A stretch of 36,034 nucleotides of DNA. Origin: Terriglobia bacterium. GTDB taxonomy: Bacteria > Acidobacteriota > Terriglobia > Bryobacterales > Bryobacteraceae. Under the pieces are notes generated by a model. It made no database searches. It was not told the origin of the DNA and saw only the letters and a program-made list of their open reading frames with translations. Position numbers and translations under genes: made by a program. Positions within the stretch are counted from its first letter, which is position 1. Each line of letters starts with the position of its first letter. The stretch covers positions 1 to 36,034 of the forward strand of contig JAIQFL010000085.1 in the NCBI GenBank assembly GCA_020073365.1. Reading direction: 5' to 3'. This document shows positions 6,610-16,042 of this stretch, piece after piece.

Positions 6610-7764
6610 TCAATTGTGGTAATGCAGGCTCTCGGCGAGAAAGGGATCCCCCAGTGGCACTGGCGGAGCGCTCCCCATAGCTCGCGCAAAAACCAAAATA
6701 AACAGCGCAAATGTGCCGGCTATCGCCGCGACTTCCCACGGTCCGAATTGCGGGTTCGACCCTCCCGTGGCGGGCTCAATCATCAAGTACAGATCGAGCC
6801 AGCGCCCCAGCAAAACGACCACGGCCACCTTGGCGAGCAGGCCCCCGGTGCGCTTCGTGCGCTTAGGCAACAAGACCACGAACGGCACTGCCCAGTTCAG
6901 CAACAAGTTCAGGATGAATAGCGGCATCCAGTATTGGTGCTGCCGCCCGATGTAGTGTACGGTCTCTTCGGGGATGTCCGCGTACCAGATCAGCATGTAT
7001 TGGCTGAACCAGATGTACATCCAGAATGTCGTGAAGGCGAACAGCAATTTGCCCAGGTCGTGCAGGTGCTCGTCGGTGACGAAGTCGCGAAGCGGTCCCA
7101 CGCGGCGCATCCAAACGACCAGCAAAATGATCACCGCCAAGCCCGACGAAAACAGGCCGGCGAAATTGTAGATTCCGAAAATGGTGCTCGACCAGTGCGG
7201 CTCTAGCGACATCACCCAATCGAAACTCGCCAGACAGAAGGTGATGCCGAAAACCACGAGGAACATGACCGATAGCTTAGCGTTACTGCGCCTGGCCGCC
7301 GGGTCGCGGGTGTCGTCCTGAAGCCGCGACGTCTTCAGAATTGCCCTCGTGAACAGGAGCCACAGCGCAACGTACAGGACAGCCCGCGTCAGAAAGAAAG
7401 GAAAGTTCAGCCAGACCGCCTTGAATCCGGTCATCTCTCCGCGGTTGTGAATCCATGGATATAGCGAAGATCCAAAGAGGAAGACAACGGCCAGGACAGC
7501 GGCGCCATAGGGCAGAATGGCACTCATCGCTTCGGGCACGCGCCGGAAGGCAGTACCCCAGGCCGCTCCACTGGCGTACAGGATCGCAACGAACAAGATG
7601 CCGGCCAGGCCCAGGCACATGAGACCGAAGCCGGCCATCAGCAGGCTGCCGAGCGCTCGCTGGGGTGAGAGGAATAAACCAGTGGCGAGAGTGAGAAAGC
7701 CAGCCAACGCTATCCCGTAGAGCCAGCGCTCAAATGACGAGGATAAGTGCCACTGCCCGTTCAT
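6610..7764 (-). CDS. actF: Alternative complex III subunit ActF (NrfD-like membrane protein)
   Basis: A 384-residue integral membrane protein with about ten hydrophobic segments, related to NrfD/ActC quinol-interacting subunits. The blocks WVMSLEPHWSSTIFGIYNFAG, FWMYIWFSQYMLIWYADIPEET and LNWAVPFVVLLPKRTKR are typical of ActF. Alternative complex III (ACIII) oxidises menaquinol and passes electrons to a cytochrome or oxidase in bacteria lacking the bc1 complex. I start it at 7764, not further upstream, because that ATG overlaps the actE stop by 4 nt and has GGAGG 7 nt ahead. It closes the act gene set. No cytochrome oxidase gene follows, unlike many act loci; the frameshifted MOSC gene does. 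Confidence 0.9.
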   Translation of the reverse strand: MNGQWHLSSSFERWLYGIALAGFLTLATGLFLSPQRALGSLLMAGFGLMCLGLAGILFVAILYASGAAWGTAFRRVPEAMSAILPYGAAVLAVVFLFGSSLYPWIHNRGEMTGFKAVWLNFPFFLTRAVLYVALWLLFTRAILKTSRLQDDTRDPAARRSNAKLSVMFLVVFGITFCLASFDWVMSLEPHWSSTIFGIYNFAGLFSSGLAVIILLVVWMRRVGPLRDFVTDEHLHDLGKLLFAFTTFWMYIWFSQYMLIWYADIPEETVHYIGRQHQYWMPLFILNLLLNWAVPFVVLLPKRTKRTGGLLAKVAVVVLLGRWLDLYLMIEPATGGSNPQFGPWEVAAIAGTFALFILVFARAMGSAPPVPLGDPFLAESLHYHN

Positions 7765-8390
7765 TTCCGTACCTCCTGGCCGCTGGGCGATGGCGTTAGG
7801 GGCGGCTGCGGCGCGGGCGCCTGTGTGGCCTGCGCGCTCCGCTGCAGGGATCGCACGTAGAGAATCGCCTTCCATCGATCGTCTTCAGACACTTGCGAGG
7901 CATAAGAAGGCATGTTCTTCTGTCCGTATGTGAGGATGTGAAACATCTGGCCGTCTTTCAGTGTCAGTGTCTTCTCACTAGTGAGAGGAGGTGGCGCCGG
8001 GAAGCCGCGCATGGCGACGGTCCCGTCACCTCGTCCGGCCCCCCCGTGGCAGGGCACGCACCAGGTGCGGAACACGAATGCACCACGCGTGAATGCCGCA
8101 AGATCTTCGAAGGTATAGGGATTGCTCAACTCTTCGCCCGCACGGATCGCACCGGTCTCCGTGGCCTCGTAATCCACGGGATGAAAACCGCGCGGAATAG
8201 TATCGGGAGGGGGTGCCTGCAAGGTCTTTCCGTCGAGGAAGTTGGGGTTCGCCGAATATGCCTTGTAGGCGGCAGTTCGGACCATCTCGGGAAGGAACTC
8301 CACGTTGGGACGGGACGGCTGCGGCCGGATCAGGAAACCGCAGGCGACGCAAAGCGCCAGCGCAACAGCCAGGAATAGGTTGAGCTTCAC
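7761..8390 (-). CDS. actE: Alternative complex III subunit ActE (monohaem cytochrome c)
   Basis: A 209-residue exported cytochrome c. The N-terminus (MKLNLFLAVALALCVACG) is a signal sequence ending in a lipobox-like VAC, so the mature protein is probably lipid-anchored on the periplasmic side. One haem-binding motif, CVPCH, lies near residue 110, and a methionine in GQKNMPSYASQV is the likely second iron ligand. The C-terminal tail is rich in proline and alanine. In ACIII, ActE is one of the cytochrome subunits that carry electrons away from the complex. It overlaps both actD and actF by 4 nt (ATGA junctions), so the three are translationally coupled. Confidence 0.9.
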   Translation of the reverse strand: MKLNLFLAVALALCVACGFLIRPQPSRPNVEFLPEMVRTAAYKAYSANPNFLDGKTLQAPPPDTIPRGFHPVDYEATETGAIRAGEELSNPYTFEDLAAFTRGAFVFRTWCVPCHGGAGRGDGTVAMRGFPAPPPLTSEKTLTLKDGQMFHILTYGQKNMPSYASQVSEDDRWKAILYVRSLQRSAQATQAPAPQPPLTPSPSGQEVRK

Positions 8391-8917
8391 GGTAAGGACT
8401 CCTCGGCGCGCTCGATAACCTCGACAGCTCCATACCGCTCCAGCAGGCGGCGGACCTCCGCCGGCTCAAAAGCAGCGTCGGTTTCCTCGAGCACCAGCGC
8501 AAAGCGATCGTTGGTCACGCCTGGAATGACGGTTGCCGCCCGGCGGCCGGGATAGAGGCGGCTCACCATGAAGAACGCAATCACGGTACTGACGCCAGCG
8601 AACAGTACCATCACCTCGAACGTGATGGGGACGAAGGCGGGTAGTGAGTTCCAGGGCTTGCCCCCCACATTGATGGCCCAGTCAGAAGCGCTAGTCCAGT
8701 ATTCGAACCAGATTTTGGCCGCTGCCCCAATCAAGCCCAGCAGGAAACAGATCCAAGGCAGACGCGATGGTTGCAGGCCCATCGCCTTGTCGAGGCCATG
8801 GACCGCATAAGGCGCGTAGATATCGAGGATGGTGTAGCCCTCCTTCCGCACCTCTCGGGTGACCGAGAGAATGTCGTCCTCGTCCTGAAAGATGCCAACC
8901 ATAACCCGGCCGCTCAT
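8387..8917 (-). CDS. actD: Alternative complex III subunit ActD (DUF3341)
   Basis: A 176-residue protein with a soluble N-terminal domain beginning MSGRVMVGIFQDEDDILSVTREVRKEGYTILDIYAPYAVHGLDKAMG, the typical DUF3341/ActD start. Two membrane helices follow (around WICFLLGLIGAAAKIWFEYW and FEVMVLFAGVSTVIAFFMV) and a cytosolic tail ending near EVIERAEESLP. ActD is a small structural membrane subunit of ACIII without a cofactor. It overlaps actC by 4 nt and actE by 4 nt. The order B-C-D-E-F matches the standard act operon. Confidence 0.9.
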   Translation of the reverse strand: MSGRVMVGIFQDEDDILSVTREVRKEGYTILDIYAPYAVHGLDKAMGLQPSRLPWICFLLGLIGAAAKIWFEYWTSASDWAINVGGKPWNSLPAFVPITFEVMVLFAGVSTVIAFFMVSRLYPGRRAATVIPGVTNDRFALVLEETDAAFEPAEVRRLLERYGAVEVIERAEESLP

Positions 8918-10287
8918 GCGTGCATCCTCCTTTCGGCCCGTTCATGCGCCACGACACCCTTTACCTCCGCCATCGCGATGATCGGCAGAATGCGGCAGAA
9001 GATCAGGAAGCAGGTGAAGAAAAGTCCGAAGCTGCCCAGCAATGTTGCGACTTCGATGCTGGTGGGGCGGTAGCTCGCCCAGTTGGATGGTAGAAAGTCC
9101 CGGTGGAGACTGGTCACGATGATCACGAACCGCTCAAACCACATCCCGACGTTGATCAGGAGACTGAGGCCGAATACCAACCCAATGTTCGTTCGGATTC
9201 GCCTGAACCACAGGAGTTGCGGAACCAGAACGTTGCAGCTCACCATCGTCCAATAGGCCCAGGCGAAGGGACCGAACGCCCGGTTCAGGAAGACGAACTG
9301 CTCATACCGATTGCCCGAATACTGAGCCATGAAGAACTCGGTGCCATAAGCGAGAGCGACGATGCTGCCGTTCAGAAGGATCAGCTTGCACATCACTTCG
9401 ACATGACGGACGGTGATGAAATCCTGGAGGTTCATGACCGTGCGGGCGACAATCATCAGCGTGAGCACCATCGCCATCCCCGAGAAAATGGCTCCGGCGA
9501 CGAAATAGGGCGGGAAGATGGTGGCGTGCCAGCCCGGAATCACCGCAGTGGCGAAATCCCAACTCACAATGGTGTGCACCGAAACCACCAGCGGCGTGGC
9601 GAGACCGGCCAGCAGCATGTAGACGGTCTCATAGCGCTGCCACGTTCTGAAAGATCCGTCCCAGCCGAGGCTGAAGAACTCGAAAAGGCGGCGGCGCAGG
9701 CCGGGGCGTGCCCGGTCGCGAATCGTAGCCAGATCGGGAATCAGGCCGAGGTACCAGAACGTGAACGAAATAGTGAAATAGGTCGAGACGGCGAAGGCGT
9801 CCCACGCCAGCGGAGAACGGAAATTCATCCATAGCGACCCGCGGAAATTCGGATAGGGGAAAATCCAATACCCCAACCAGGGCCGTCCCATGTGAATCAG
9901 CGGAAAGATGCCGGCGCACATCACCGCAAACAGCGTCATCGCCTCGGCCGAGCGGTTGACCGAGGTTCTCCACCGTTGCCGGAAGAGGAACAGTATCGCC
10001 GAGATCAGCGTACCGGCGTGGCCAATGCCAATCCAGAAGACGAAGTTTGTGATGTCGAACGCCCAGCCAACCGTGGTGTTCAATCCCCACGTGCCAATGC
10101 CCGTGGCGACCTGGTAAGTGACCGCGGCTGTACCGACTCCCAGCAAAGACAATGCCACCAGGAAGCCGAACCACCACAAGGCGCTCGGACGGCGGAGCAT
10201 GGCGGCGCAGATATCGGCGGTGATCTGCGCGAGGCTCTTGTCGCCCAGAATCAGTGGCCGCCGCGAGACGACCTCAACTTCAGCCAC
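8914..10287 (-). CDS. actC: Alternative complex III subunit ActC (NrfD-like quinol-binding subunit)
   Basis: A 457-residue polytopic membrane protein of the NrfD/PsrC family with about ten helices. Recognisable blocks are NFVFWIGIGHAGTLISAILFLFRQ, FPLIHMGRPW, PNFRGSLWMNFRSPLAWD and VVSVHTIVSWDFA. In ACIII this subunit contacts the iron-sulfur protein ActB and carries the menaquinol site. Its start overlaps the actB stop by 8 nt and its stop overlaps actD by 4 nt. Length and motif order are normal for ActC, so it looks intact. A general polysulfide reductase NrfD subunit is excluded by the six-gene act context. Confidence 0.93.
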   Translation of the reverse strand: MAEVEVVSRRPLILGDKSLAQITADICAAMLRRPSALWWFGFLVALSLLGVGTAAVTYQVATGIGTWGLNTTVGWAFDITNFVFWIGIGHAGTLISAILFLFRQRWRTSVNRSAEAMTLFAVMCAGIFPLIHMGRPWLGYWIFPYPNFRGSLWMNFRSPLAWDAFAVSTYFTISFTFWYLGLIPDLATIRDRARPGLRRRLFEFFSLGWDGSFRTWQRYETVYMLLAGLATPLVVSVHTIVSWDFATAVIPGWHATIFPPYFVAGAIFSGMAMVLTLMIVARTVMNLQDFITVRHVEVMCKLILLNGSIVALAYGTEFFMAQYSGNRYEQFVFLNRAFGPFAWAYWTMVSCNVLVPQLLWFRRIRTNIGLVFGLSLLINVGMWFERFVIIVTSLHRDFLPSNWASYRPTSIEVATLLGSFGLFFTCFLIFCRILPIIAMAEVKGVVAHERAERRMHA

Positions 10288-13200
10288 GATAGTTTCCCCC
10301 TTTGTCCGCCTTTTTTTCGCGGACGATTTTCAGATAGCCTACCGAGGGCCGAACGTTGAGTTCCTCCAACACGCGATAGCGCCGCGCGCTCTTCATCCTT
10401 TGCGCGACCTTGCTCTTCGAGTCGTTGACATCGCCGAAGACGATGGCTTGGGCGGGGCATGTCTGCTGGCAGGCGGTCTGGATCTCGCCATCGCGCAGGT
10501 TGCGGTTCTGGCGCTTGGCCTCGGCCTTGGCGTCCTGGATGCGCTGCACGCAGAAGCTGCATTTCTCCATGACGCCCCGTGACCGCACGGTCACATCGGG
10601 GTTGAGCGTCAGGTTGGCCAGGCGGTCGTTCCGCGAGTATTCGAACCAGTTGAAGCGGCGAACCTTGTAGGGGCAGTTATTCTCGCAGTAGCGCGTGCCG
10701 ACGCAGCGATTGTAGATCTGCTGGCTCAATCCCTCGGCGCTGTGGACCGTGGCGAGCACGGGACACACGGTCTCGCAGGGGGCGTGCTCGCAATGCTGGC
10801 ACAGCATCGGCTGGTGCGCGACTTCGACGTCGCCCGGCGGTCCCGAGTAATAGCGATCGATGCGGATCCAATGCATTTCGCGGTGACGCAACACCTCGTC
10901 CTTGCCCGTCACCGGTACATTGTTCTCCACCTGGCACGCGATCACGCAGGCCGAGCATCCCGTACATGCGTTCAGGTCGATTGTCATGGCCCAGCGGTGG
11001 CCCGTGAAGGGATGGTCGCCGGGCCAGAGTTCCAACGCTGGTGCCTCGTGAGCGCTCTCGTGTTTCGCCTCGCCGGAACGCATTGCCTCCAGCGTAGTTT
11101 CCTGAACAATCGGACGTGGACCGCCGCCCGGATCCAGGTGTTTCGGTACCGTGAGACTGTTGTAGTCCTGCGTCACAGCCACCGGTTGGCTCTTGCCCAC
11201 GGAAGTGACTTTCACGTCGTTGCGCCAGTACCGGACGCTCCCGCCATCCATGAGGAGAAATGGTGCGGCATTGGCGCCGATCATTCCATTCGGTCCCAGA
11301 GTCGGTCGTCGGTCGAGCCATTTGGGGCCAGTATTGGCGAATCGCGCCGAGACCGAGCGCCCGTAACCAAGCGCCACGGCGACCACCTTCTCATGCTGTC
11401 CGGGCTGGATGAGAACCGGCAGCTCGATGGCGGTTCCGGAAATCTGAAGCCGGACGACGTCCCCATTCTGGAGAGCCATGCGCTCCGCGGTTGCCGGAGC
11501 GAGGCTGGCATAGTTGTCCCACGTCGCTTTGGTCACGGGGTCGGGAAGTTCGTGCAGCCATGGGTTGTAAGCGTGCCGCCCATCCGGCATGGCGGGTTTG
11601 GGGTAGAGCACCAGGGCGAGTTCACCGCCCGAGGACTGGTCCGCGGCGATGGGTTTGACCGCCTGAACGTCGAACGGTTTCAGGGGAGAGGGCTGCGGCC
11701 GCACGCGCGCGAAACCAGCCTCGACGGACCTCTTCCAGAATGCCTCGAAAGTCTCCCGGCCGTCCTGGCGCGGGTAGACGTTCTCCTTCCAGAAACTCTT
11801 GACCAGTTCATGGGCTGGAGCGCCCACGCCGGACCATCGCGCGAAACTTTCAATCGCAGGCCGGGCTTGTCCTAGTGGACGAATCGCAGGTTGGCTGATC
11901 GCGGCCACACCGGCGACCGGCTCGGAATCGCCCCAGGTTTCCAGAGGATCGCACTCAGGGCACACGAAGCGAGCCAGCGACGAGGTCTCATCGGGACGCG
12001 GCGACAGGCTCACCAGCAAGGGGATGCTCGCCAGCGATTTTGCGAGATCGTCTCCGCCTGGCAGGTCCGCCAGCGGATTCAGGCCCTGGAGAAACAGTGC
12101 GGCCACTTTGCCGGCTCTGATTTCGTCCACTAAGGCCGCGAGTTCCCGGTCGTCGCCCTGCTTCTGGTACGACGGCGACGTGATATCGAGCGTCGCTCCG
12201 TAGTTACCGAGCAAGTGGTTCACGAAATTGCAGAGCACCTGCGCATCCGTGCGAGGGAGTCCGCACAGCACCAGGCCCCGGCCCCGCGCGGCCCATAGCC
12301 GGTTGGCCAACTCGTCCAGTACCTCTTCTGGCAGCGGGACTGGCGAGCCGGCTGCCTGAAGGACGGGGGAGCCTGCTTTCCGCGCCACTCTTACAGCCAG
12401 ATGCTCGAGCGCGGCCGCAATTTCCTCCGGAGCCAGTTTGATCCGGCGGTCCGCCTTGGTACCTGTCAACGACATCCGCGATTCAAACTGGACGTGCCAC
12501 GCGGAACGGGCGGGACTGGTCTCCACGGCGCGCGCTTCGCTGTACGCGGACGTGTATTCCACGGGTGAGATCCAGGAACCCAGGAAGTCCGCGTCGAAGC
12601 TGGCGATGATATCGGCCTTCGCGAAGAGATAGCGCGGCAGTACTCTCGCACCGTGAGTCTGCCGGTGAGCGTCAAGGATTGGAGAAGCGGACAAGGCATC
12701 GTAGACGACGTGGCGAGCGTCCGGGAAGCCCCTCAGAAAGCCGCGTATCTGCGCGTTCAGAGCCGGGCTGGCGACAGTCTGCGTCAGCACCCGGACCGCA
12801 CGCTTTTCTTTGCGGAGGCCATCGAGGGCCTTGGAGATTTCCTCATCCGTCTCCAGCCAGGAGGCATTCTTCCCGCGTGCCATCGGTTGTTGGAGGCGCA
12901 AGCTATCATACAACCCGAGGATTGAGGCCTGGCCGACGGTGCAAAGGCCACCGCGCGACACCGGGTGTTCCGGATTTCCTTCCAGCTTGATGGGCCGGCC
13001 ATCGCGGCACTTGGCAAGCAGCCCGCAGGATGCACTGCACCCGCCGCAGACGCCGGCGTAGTAATAAGGACGTCCCGGCGCGATGCCTTCCGGCTGGCGC
13101 AGCATCGGGATCGCTTGCTCCACCGGCGCACGCCCGCATCCGGTGAGGGCGGCTCCGGCAAATACGAAGCCGGCGGCCCGCAGGAACTCCCGCCGCCCGG

Positions 13201-13318
13201 GTTCGGATGCTTCACGAAGAGGAGTATCGGCAAACTCGACCGCCGCCCGCGCTTCAAAGGCGTTGCCCCCTTCGTACTCTTCGAGGCTTCTCCAATACTT
13301 CTTATCATCGGCACTCAA
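10280..13318 (-). CDS. actB: Alternative complex III subunit ActB (molybdopterin-like domain fused to iron-sulfur protein)
   Basis: A 1012-residue fused subunit. The N-terminus has a Tat-type motif (GRREFLRAAGF, R42-R43) followed by a lipobox-like LTGC (C61). The first two thirds resemble a molybdopterin oxidoreductase catalytic subunit, but in ACIII this domain is known to lack the molybdenum cofactor. The last third is an NrfC-like ferredoxin with four cysteine clusters: CTGCSACVIACQ, CQHCEHAPCETVCP, CVGTRYCENNCP, and CSFCVQ...CQQTCPAQA. These would hold three 4Fe-4S and one 3Fe-4S cluster in the family. It sits on the periplasmic side between ActA and ActC. It overlaps actC by 8 nt. Its length is normal for the fused form. 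Confidence 0.93.
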   Translation of the reverse strand: MSADDKKYWRSLEEYEGGNAFEARAAVEFADTPLREASEPGRREFLRAAGFVFAGAALTGCGRAPVEQAIPMLRQPEGIAPGRPYYYAGVCGGCSASCGLLAKCRDGRPIKLEGNPEHPVSRGGLCTVGQASILGLYDSLRLQQPMARGKNASWLETDEEISKALDGLRKEKRAVRVLTQTVASPALNAQIRGFLRGFPDARHVVYDALSASPILDAHRQTHGARVLPRYLFAKADIIASFDADFLGSWISPVEYTSAYSEARAVETSPARSAWHVQFESRMSLTGTKADRRIKLAPEEIAAALEHLAVRVARKAGSPVLQAAGSPVPLPEEVLDELANRLWAARGRGLVLCGLPRTDAQVLCNFVNHLLGNYGATLDITSPSYQKQGDDRELAALVDEIRAGKVAALFLQGLNPLADLPGGDDLAKSLASIPLLVSLSPRPDETSSLARFVCPECDPLETWGDSEPVAGVAAISQPAIRPLGQARPAIESFARWSGVGAPAHELVKSFWKENVYPRQDGRETFEAFWKRSVEAGFARVRPQPSPLKPFDVQAVKPIAADQSSGGELALVLYPKPAMPDGRHAYNPWLHELPDPVTKATWDNYASLAPATAERMALQNGDVVRLQISGTAIELPVLIQPGQHEKVVAVALGYGRSVSARFANTGPKWLDRRPTLGPNGMIGANAAPFLLMDGGSVRYWRNDVKVTSVGKSQPVAVTQDYNSLTVPKHLDPGGGPRPIVQETTLEAMRSGEAKHESAHEAPALELWPGDHPFTGHRWAMTIDLNACTGCSACVIACQVENNVPVTGKDEVLRHREMHWIRIDRYYSGPPGDVEVAHQPMLCQHCEHAPCETVCPVLATVHSAEGLSQQIYNRCVGTRYCENNCPYKVRRFNWFEYSRNDRLANLTLNPDVTVRSRGVMEKCSFCVQRIQDAKAEAKRQNRNLRDGEIQTACQQTCPAQAIVFGDVNDSKSKVAQRMKSARRYRVLEELNVRPSVGYLKIVREKKADKGGNYRG

Positions 13319-13330
13319 GGTGGCGTCTCC

Positions 13331-13984
13331 TCAGTAGTGACAAGTGGAACAGTCGATCGAAGCGAACACTTTGTTGCCGTTCACTCCGTTGCGGGTGGCG
13401 TCACGGTGACAATTAACGCACCAACCCATGCTGAGATCGGGAACCTGTCTCATCCGCTCCATGGCTTCGACAGGCCCGTGACAGGTCTGGCAAATGACGC
13501 CTGCGCTGACGTGGGCGCGGTGATCGAAGTACACGAAATCGGGTAGCTTGTAGACGCGCGTCCAGGCAATGGGTTTCATCGCGCGCGCCGGATCGGGCTT
13601 CCGATTGGCATCCAGCCCGAGCGCATCGTAGATCTTCCGCAGTTCTGGCGAGACGAGCGGCCGGGGTTTGCGCTGTTCCTTCGTGGCCAGCTCCTCTTCG
13701 GCGCGCACGGCGCCGAAACTGGCCGTCACCATGGTGTGGCAGTTCATGCAAACCGCCGCCGGCGGAATGCCGGCGTGCCGGCTCTTCTCCGCGTTGAAGT
13801 GGCAGTAGAGGCACGGCATCTGAAGTTCTCCGGCGTGCAACCGGTGCGAATAGGCGATGGGTTGTACCGGCTCGTAGTCTTGCTGGTTGCCAGGAATGTG
13901 GGCGGTCCCGGCCCTCGTCGCCAAATAGAGCGCGCTGAAGCACAACCCGGTGGCCAGAACGATTGTGAGGACTCGGCTTTTCAT
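13331..13984 (-). CDS. actA: Alternative complex III subunit ActA (pentahaem cytochrome c)
   Basis: A 217-residue multihaem cytochrome with a signal-anchor start (MKSRVLTIVLATGLCFSALYL). Five CxxCH haem motifs are present: CLYCH, CMNCH, CQTCH, CVNCH and CSTCH, the last two residues from the C-terminus. Five haems is the usual count for ActA, which links ActB to the cytochrome chain on the periplasmic face. The block IAYSHRLHAGELQMPCLYCH is typical. It starts 15 nt after the narK stop, with no room for a separate promoter of ordinary size, so the act genes appear to be transcribed with nar. Confidence 0.94.
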   Translation of the reverse strand: MKSRVLTIVLATGLCFSALYLATRAGTAHIPGNQQDYEPVQPIAYSHRLHAGELQMPCLYCHFNAEKSRHAGIPPAAVCMNCHTMVTASFGAVRAEEELATKEQRKPRPLVSPELRKIYDALGLDANRKPDPARAMKPIAWTRVYKLPDFVYFDHRAHVSAGVICQTCHGPVEAMERMRQVPDLSMGWCVNCHRDATRNGVNGNKVFASIDCSTCHY

Positions 13985-13999
13985 CGGTGCACCAAATAT

Positions 14000-15331
14000 T
14001 CAAATCCTTCGCGCGGCGGTTGCCGGCACCTCGACCTCACTTTGCCCACCAGGGGACCGAGGCATATACTTTAGAACCCAGGCCATCGAGAGGGAGAACA
14101 GCGCCAGAAAGACAAATATGATGAAGCCGATCGCGTACCCGCGCTTGCCCAGGTTATTCACCGCGAAGGCCAGCACGGGCGGAATGACGAAACCGCCGAA
14201 TGCGCCGAGTCCCCCCACCCAGCCCACTGCCCCGCCGACCGCCTGAGGCACGGCTTGCGGGACCATTTTGAACACGCCCGCATTCGAGACGCCCATGCCA
14301 AACGCCAGCAGGACGATTCCAGGGATGGCCAGTTCGTACTCGTGGGCGTCCACCATTACGATCGCTCCCACCATCATGATGAGCAGGGCCAGGATAGTGG
14401 TATTCTCACCGCCTTCAAGAAGCCGGTCCGAGAGAACGCCGCCAATCACTCGAAGAACACACGTGAGAATCGAAAACAGCGCCGTCAGAAAACCCGCGGC
14501 CAACGCGCCCAGGCCGAAGAACCCGGTCCAGTACGTGGGCAACCACGCGGTTAAGGCGACAAATCCGCCGAATGTAGTGAAGTAAATCGCGACGAGCGCC
14601 CAGGTCTTCCATATTCGCGCGGACACCAGGAGACTCTCTTTCAGATTGCCCGAGGGAAACAGTTCCTGCCCATGCGCGCGCGCCAGGCGGCGCGCTTCCT
14701 CGGGCGCACTTCCTTGCTCCAGCAATTGGAAATAAGGAGAGTTCCTGCCCATCATGAAGTACAGGACCAGCCCTGTTGCCAGTAGTGCAACCCACACCAA
14801 ATAGGAGCCGGACAGACCCAGCGTGCTCAACGCGATGGGGATGAAGAACGAGAAAAGACCGGGCGCCAGGTTTCCAACGCCACCGAAGACCGCCAGAGCC
14901 ACACCTTGTTTCTTCTGGGGGAACCAGTAGGCCGTCTGCCCCGCCCCAACGGAAAAGGTTGCGATGCCACAACCGCAAAGCAGCGCCAGAATGAGCAGCA
15001 CCGGATACATCCCTGGAGTCATCCTGTTCGGATAGAAGAAGGCGACCACGCCGGCGAGTCCCGCCATCCCCACGACAGAGAGACTGAGCAGCGTCAGGAA
15101 AGGCTTTCGTCCGCCGCTGATATCTACCCAGGCCGAGAAAGGGATGCGGAGTAGCGACCCGGAAAGGGCCGGCATGGCGATGAGGAAACCCACCGCCACG
15201 GGACTCAGGTTCATGGCTTGCTGAAAGCGCTGCGCGGTGGGGCCAAACAATGCCACCGCGGCGAAGCCGATGAAGAAGCCGAGAGTCGCGCCAAACAAGC
15301 CCTGCGCGGGTGTACCTTTCAATGTAGCCAT
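14000..15331 (-). CDS. narK: NarK-type nitrate/nitrite transporter (MFS)
   Basis: A 443-residue major facilitator with twelve predicted helices. The two glycine-rich nitrate-signature stretches of the NNP family are present: GGVGNLAPGLFSFF in the first half and GGAVGWVGGLGAFGGFVIPP in the second. Arginines in LLRIPFSAW and CVLRVIGGVLSDR match the positions of the nitrate-coordinating residues. It would import nitrate and/or exchange it for nitrite across the inner membrane, as needed by a cytoplasm-facing NarG. It lies 15 nt after narI and 15 nt before actA, so it bridges the nar and act parts of the array. Single-copy and apparently intact. Confidence 0.93.
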   Translation of the reverse strand: MATLKGTPAQGLFGATLGFFIGFAAVALFGPTAQRFQQAMNLSPVAVGFLIAMPALSGSLLRIPFSAWVDISGGRKPFLTLLSLSVVGMAGLAGVVAFFYPNRMTPGMYPVLLILALLCGCGIATFSVGAGQTAYWFPQKKQGVALAVFGGVGNLAPGLFSFFIPIALSTLGLSGSYLVWVALLATGLVLYFMMGRNSPYFQLLEQGSAPEEARRLARAHGQELFPSGNLKESLLVSARIWKTWALVAIYFTTFGGFVALTAWLPTYWTGFFGLGALAAGFLTALFSILTCVLRVIGGVLSDRLLEGGENTTILALLIMMVGAIVMVDAHEYELAIPGIVLLAFGMGVSNAGVFKMVPQAVPQAVGGAVGWVGGLGAFGGFVIPPVLAFAVNNLGKRGYAIGFIIFVFLALFSLSMAWVLKYMPRSPGGQSEVEVPATAARRI

Positions 15332-15346
15332 GACAGTGGGCCCTCT

Positions 15347-16042
15347 TCAGGTGCGCGCCGGCTTGCGATACCAGCGGACCACCTGGGGCTTCCGCCAAAG
15401 GTATGGATTCGGAACCACCAGTATGTGAACCAGGCGGGTGAAGGGAAACAGCAGGATGAGCAAGTAGGCGTTGATGATGTGCAGCTTCACCAGCCACGGC
15501 ATGGGAGTTACGTAGCTGATATCCGGATTGAGCGTCAGCAGCGACCAGAAGTACGGCACGGCGGTGGCCGCGAACCATGACGATCCCCATGGATGAAAGA
15601 GCGCCACGGCAACTCCCACGATCACCTCCAGCATGAGTAACGCGAACAGCAACCAATCCAACGGACTGGTGACCATCTTCACCTTGCTCACCGTCATGCG
15701 GCGGACAATCGCGGAGCCGAGGCCTACCACCGTCAAAATTCCGAACACCAGCGCCGTTCCCTCAAGAATGTAGAGCCGCAGGGGATGGCTGTTCCACAGC
15801 AAAATCCCGCGGGGTACCAGGAATGCAACGAAGTGGCCGCCGAGCACCACGAGAACGCCGTAGTGGAACGGCACCAGCCCCCAGAAATGTTGCTGGTTCT
15901 CGAGGAACTGCGACGAGAGACTCGAGTAGGTGAACGTCCGCGCCCGGTAGCGGCGGGTGGTCATCAGAAAGAAGGTGAAAACCGCCATGTACGGCAAGGC
16001 GTTGAACAGTAGTTGATCGAGATATTGGCCCGGGTTATTCAT
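15347..16042 (-). CDS. narI: Respiratory nitrate reductase gamma subunit (cytochrome b)
   Basis: A 231-residue membrane protein with five hydrophobic helices, the usual NarI topology. Histidine pairs for two b haems are in place: FHYGVLVVLGGHF in the N-terminal half and KLHIINAYLLILLFPFTRLVHIL near the C-terminus. NarI oxidises menaquinol at the membrane and passes electrons to NarH. The C-terminus (NPYLWRKPQVVRWYR) fits the family. Its start overlaps the narJ stop by 8 nt, consistent with coupled translation. Confidence 0.95.
   Translation of the reverse strand: MNNPGQYLDQLLFNALPYMAVFTFFLMTTRRYRARTFTYSSLSSQFLENQQHFWGLVPFHYGVLVVLGGHFVAFLVPRGILLWNSHPLRLYILEGTALVFGILTVVGLGSAIVRRMTVSKVKMVTSPLDWLLFALLMLEVIVGVAVALFHPWGSSWFAATAVPYFWSLLTLNPDISYVTPMPWLVKLHIINAYLLILLFPFTRLVHILVVPNPYLWRKPQVVRWYRKPART

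Noticed and set aside
10280..13318. Reading ActB as a second active molybdenum oxidoreductase
   Set aside because: The fused layout, Tat-lipobox start and neighbours ActA and ActC-F identify an ACIII subunit, whose molybdopterin-like domain is known to lack the cofactor.
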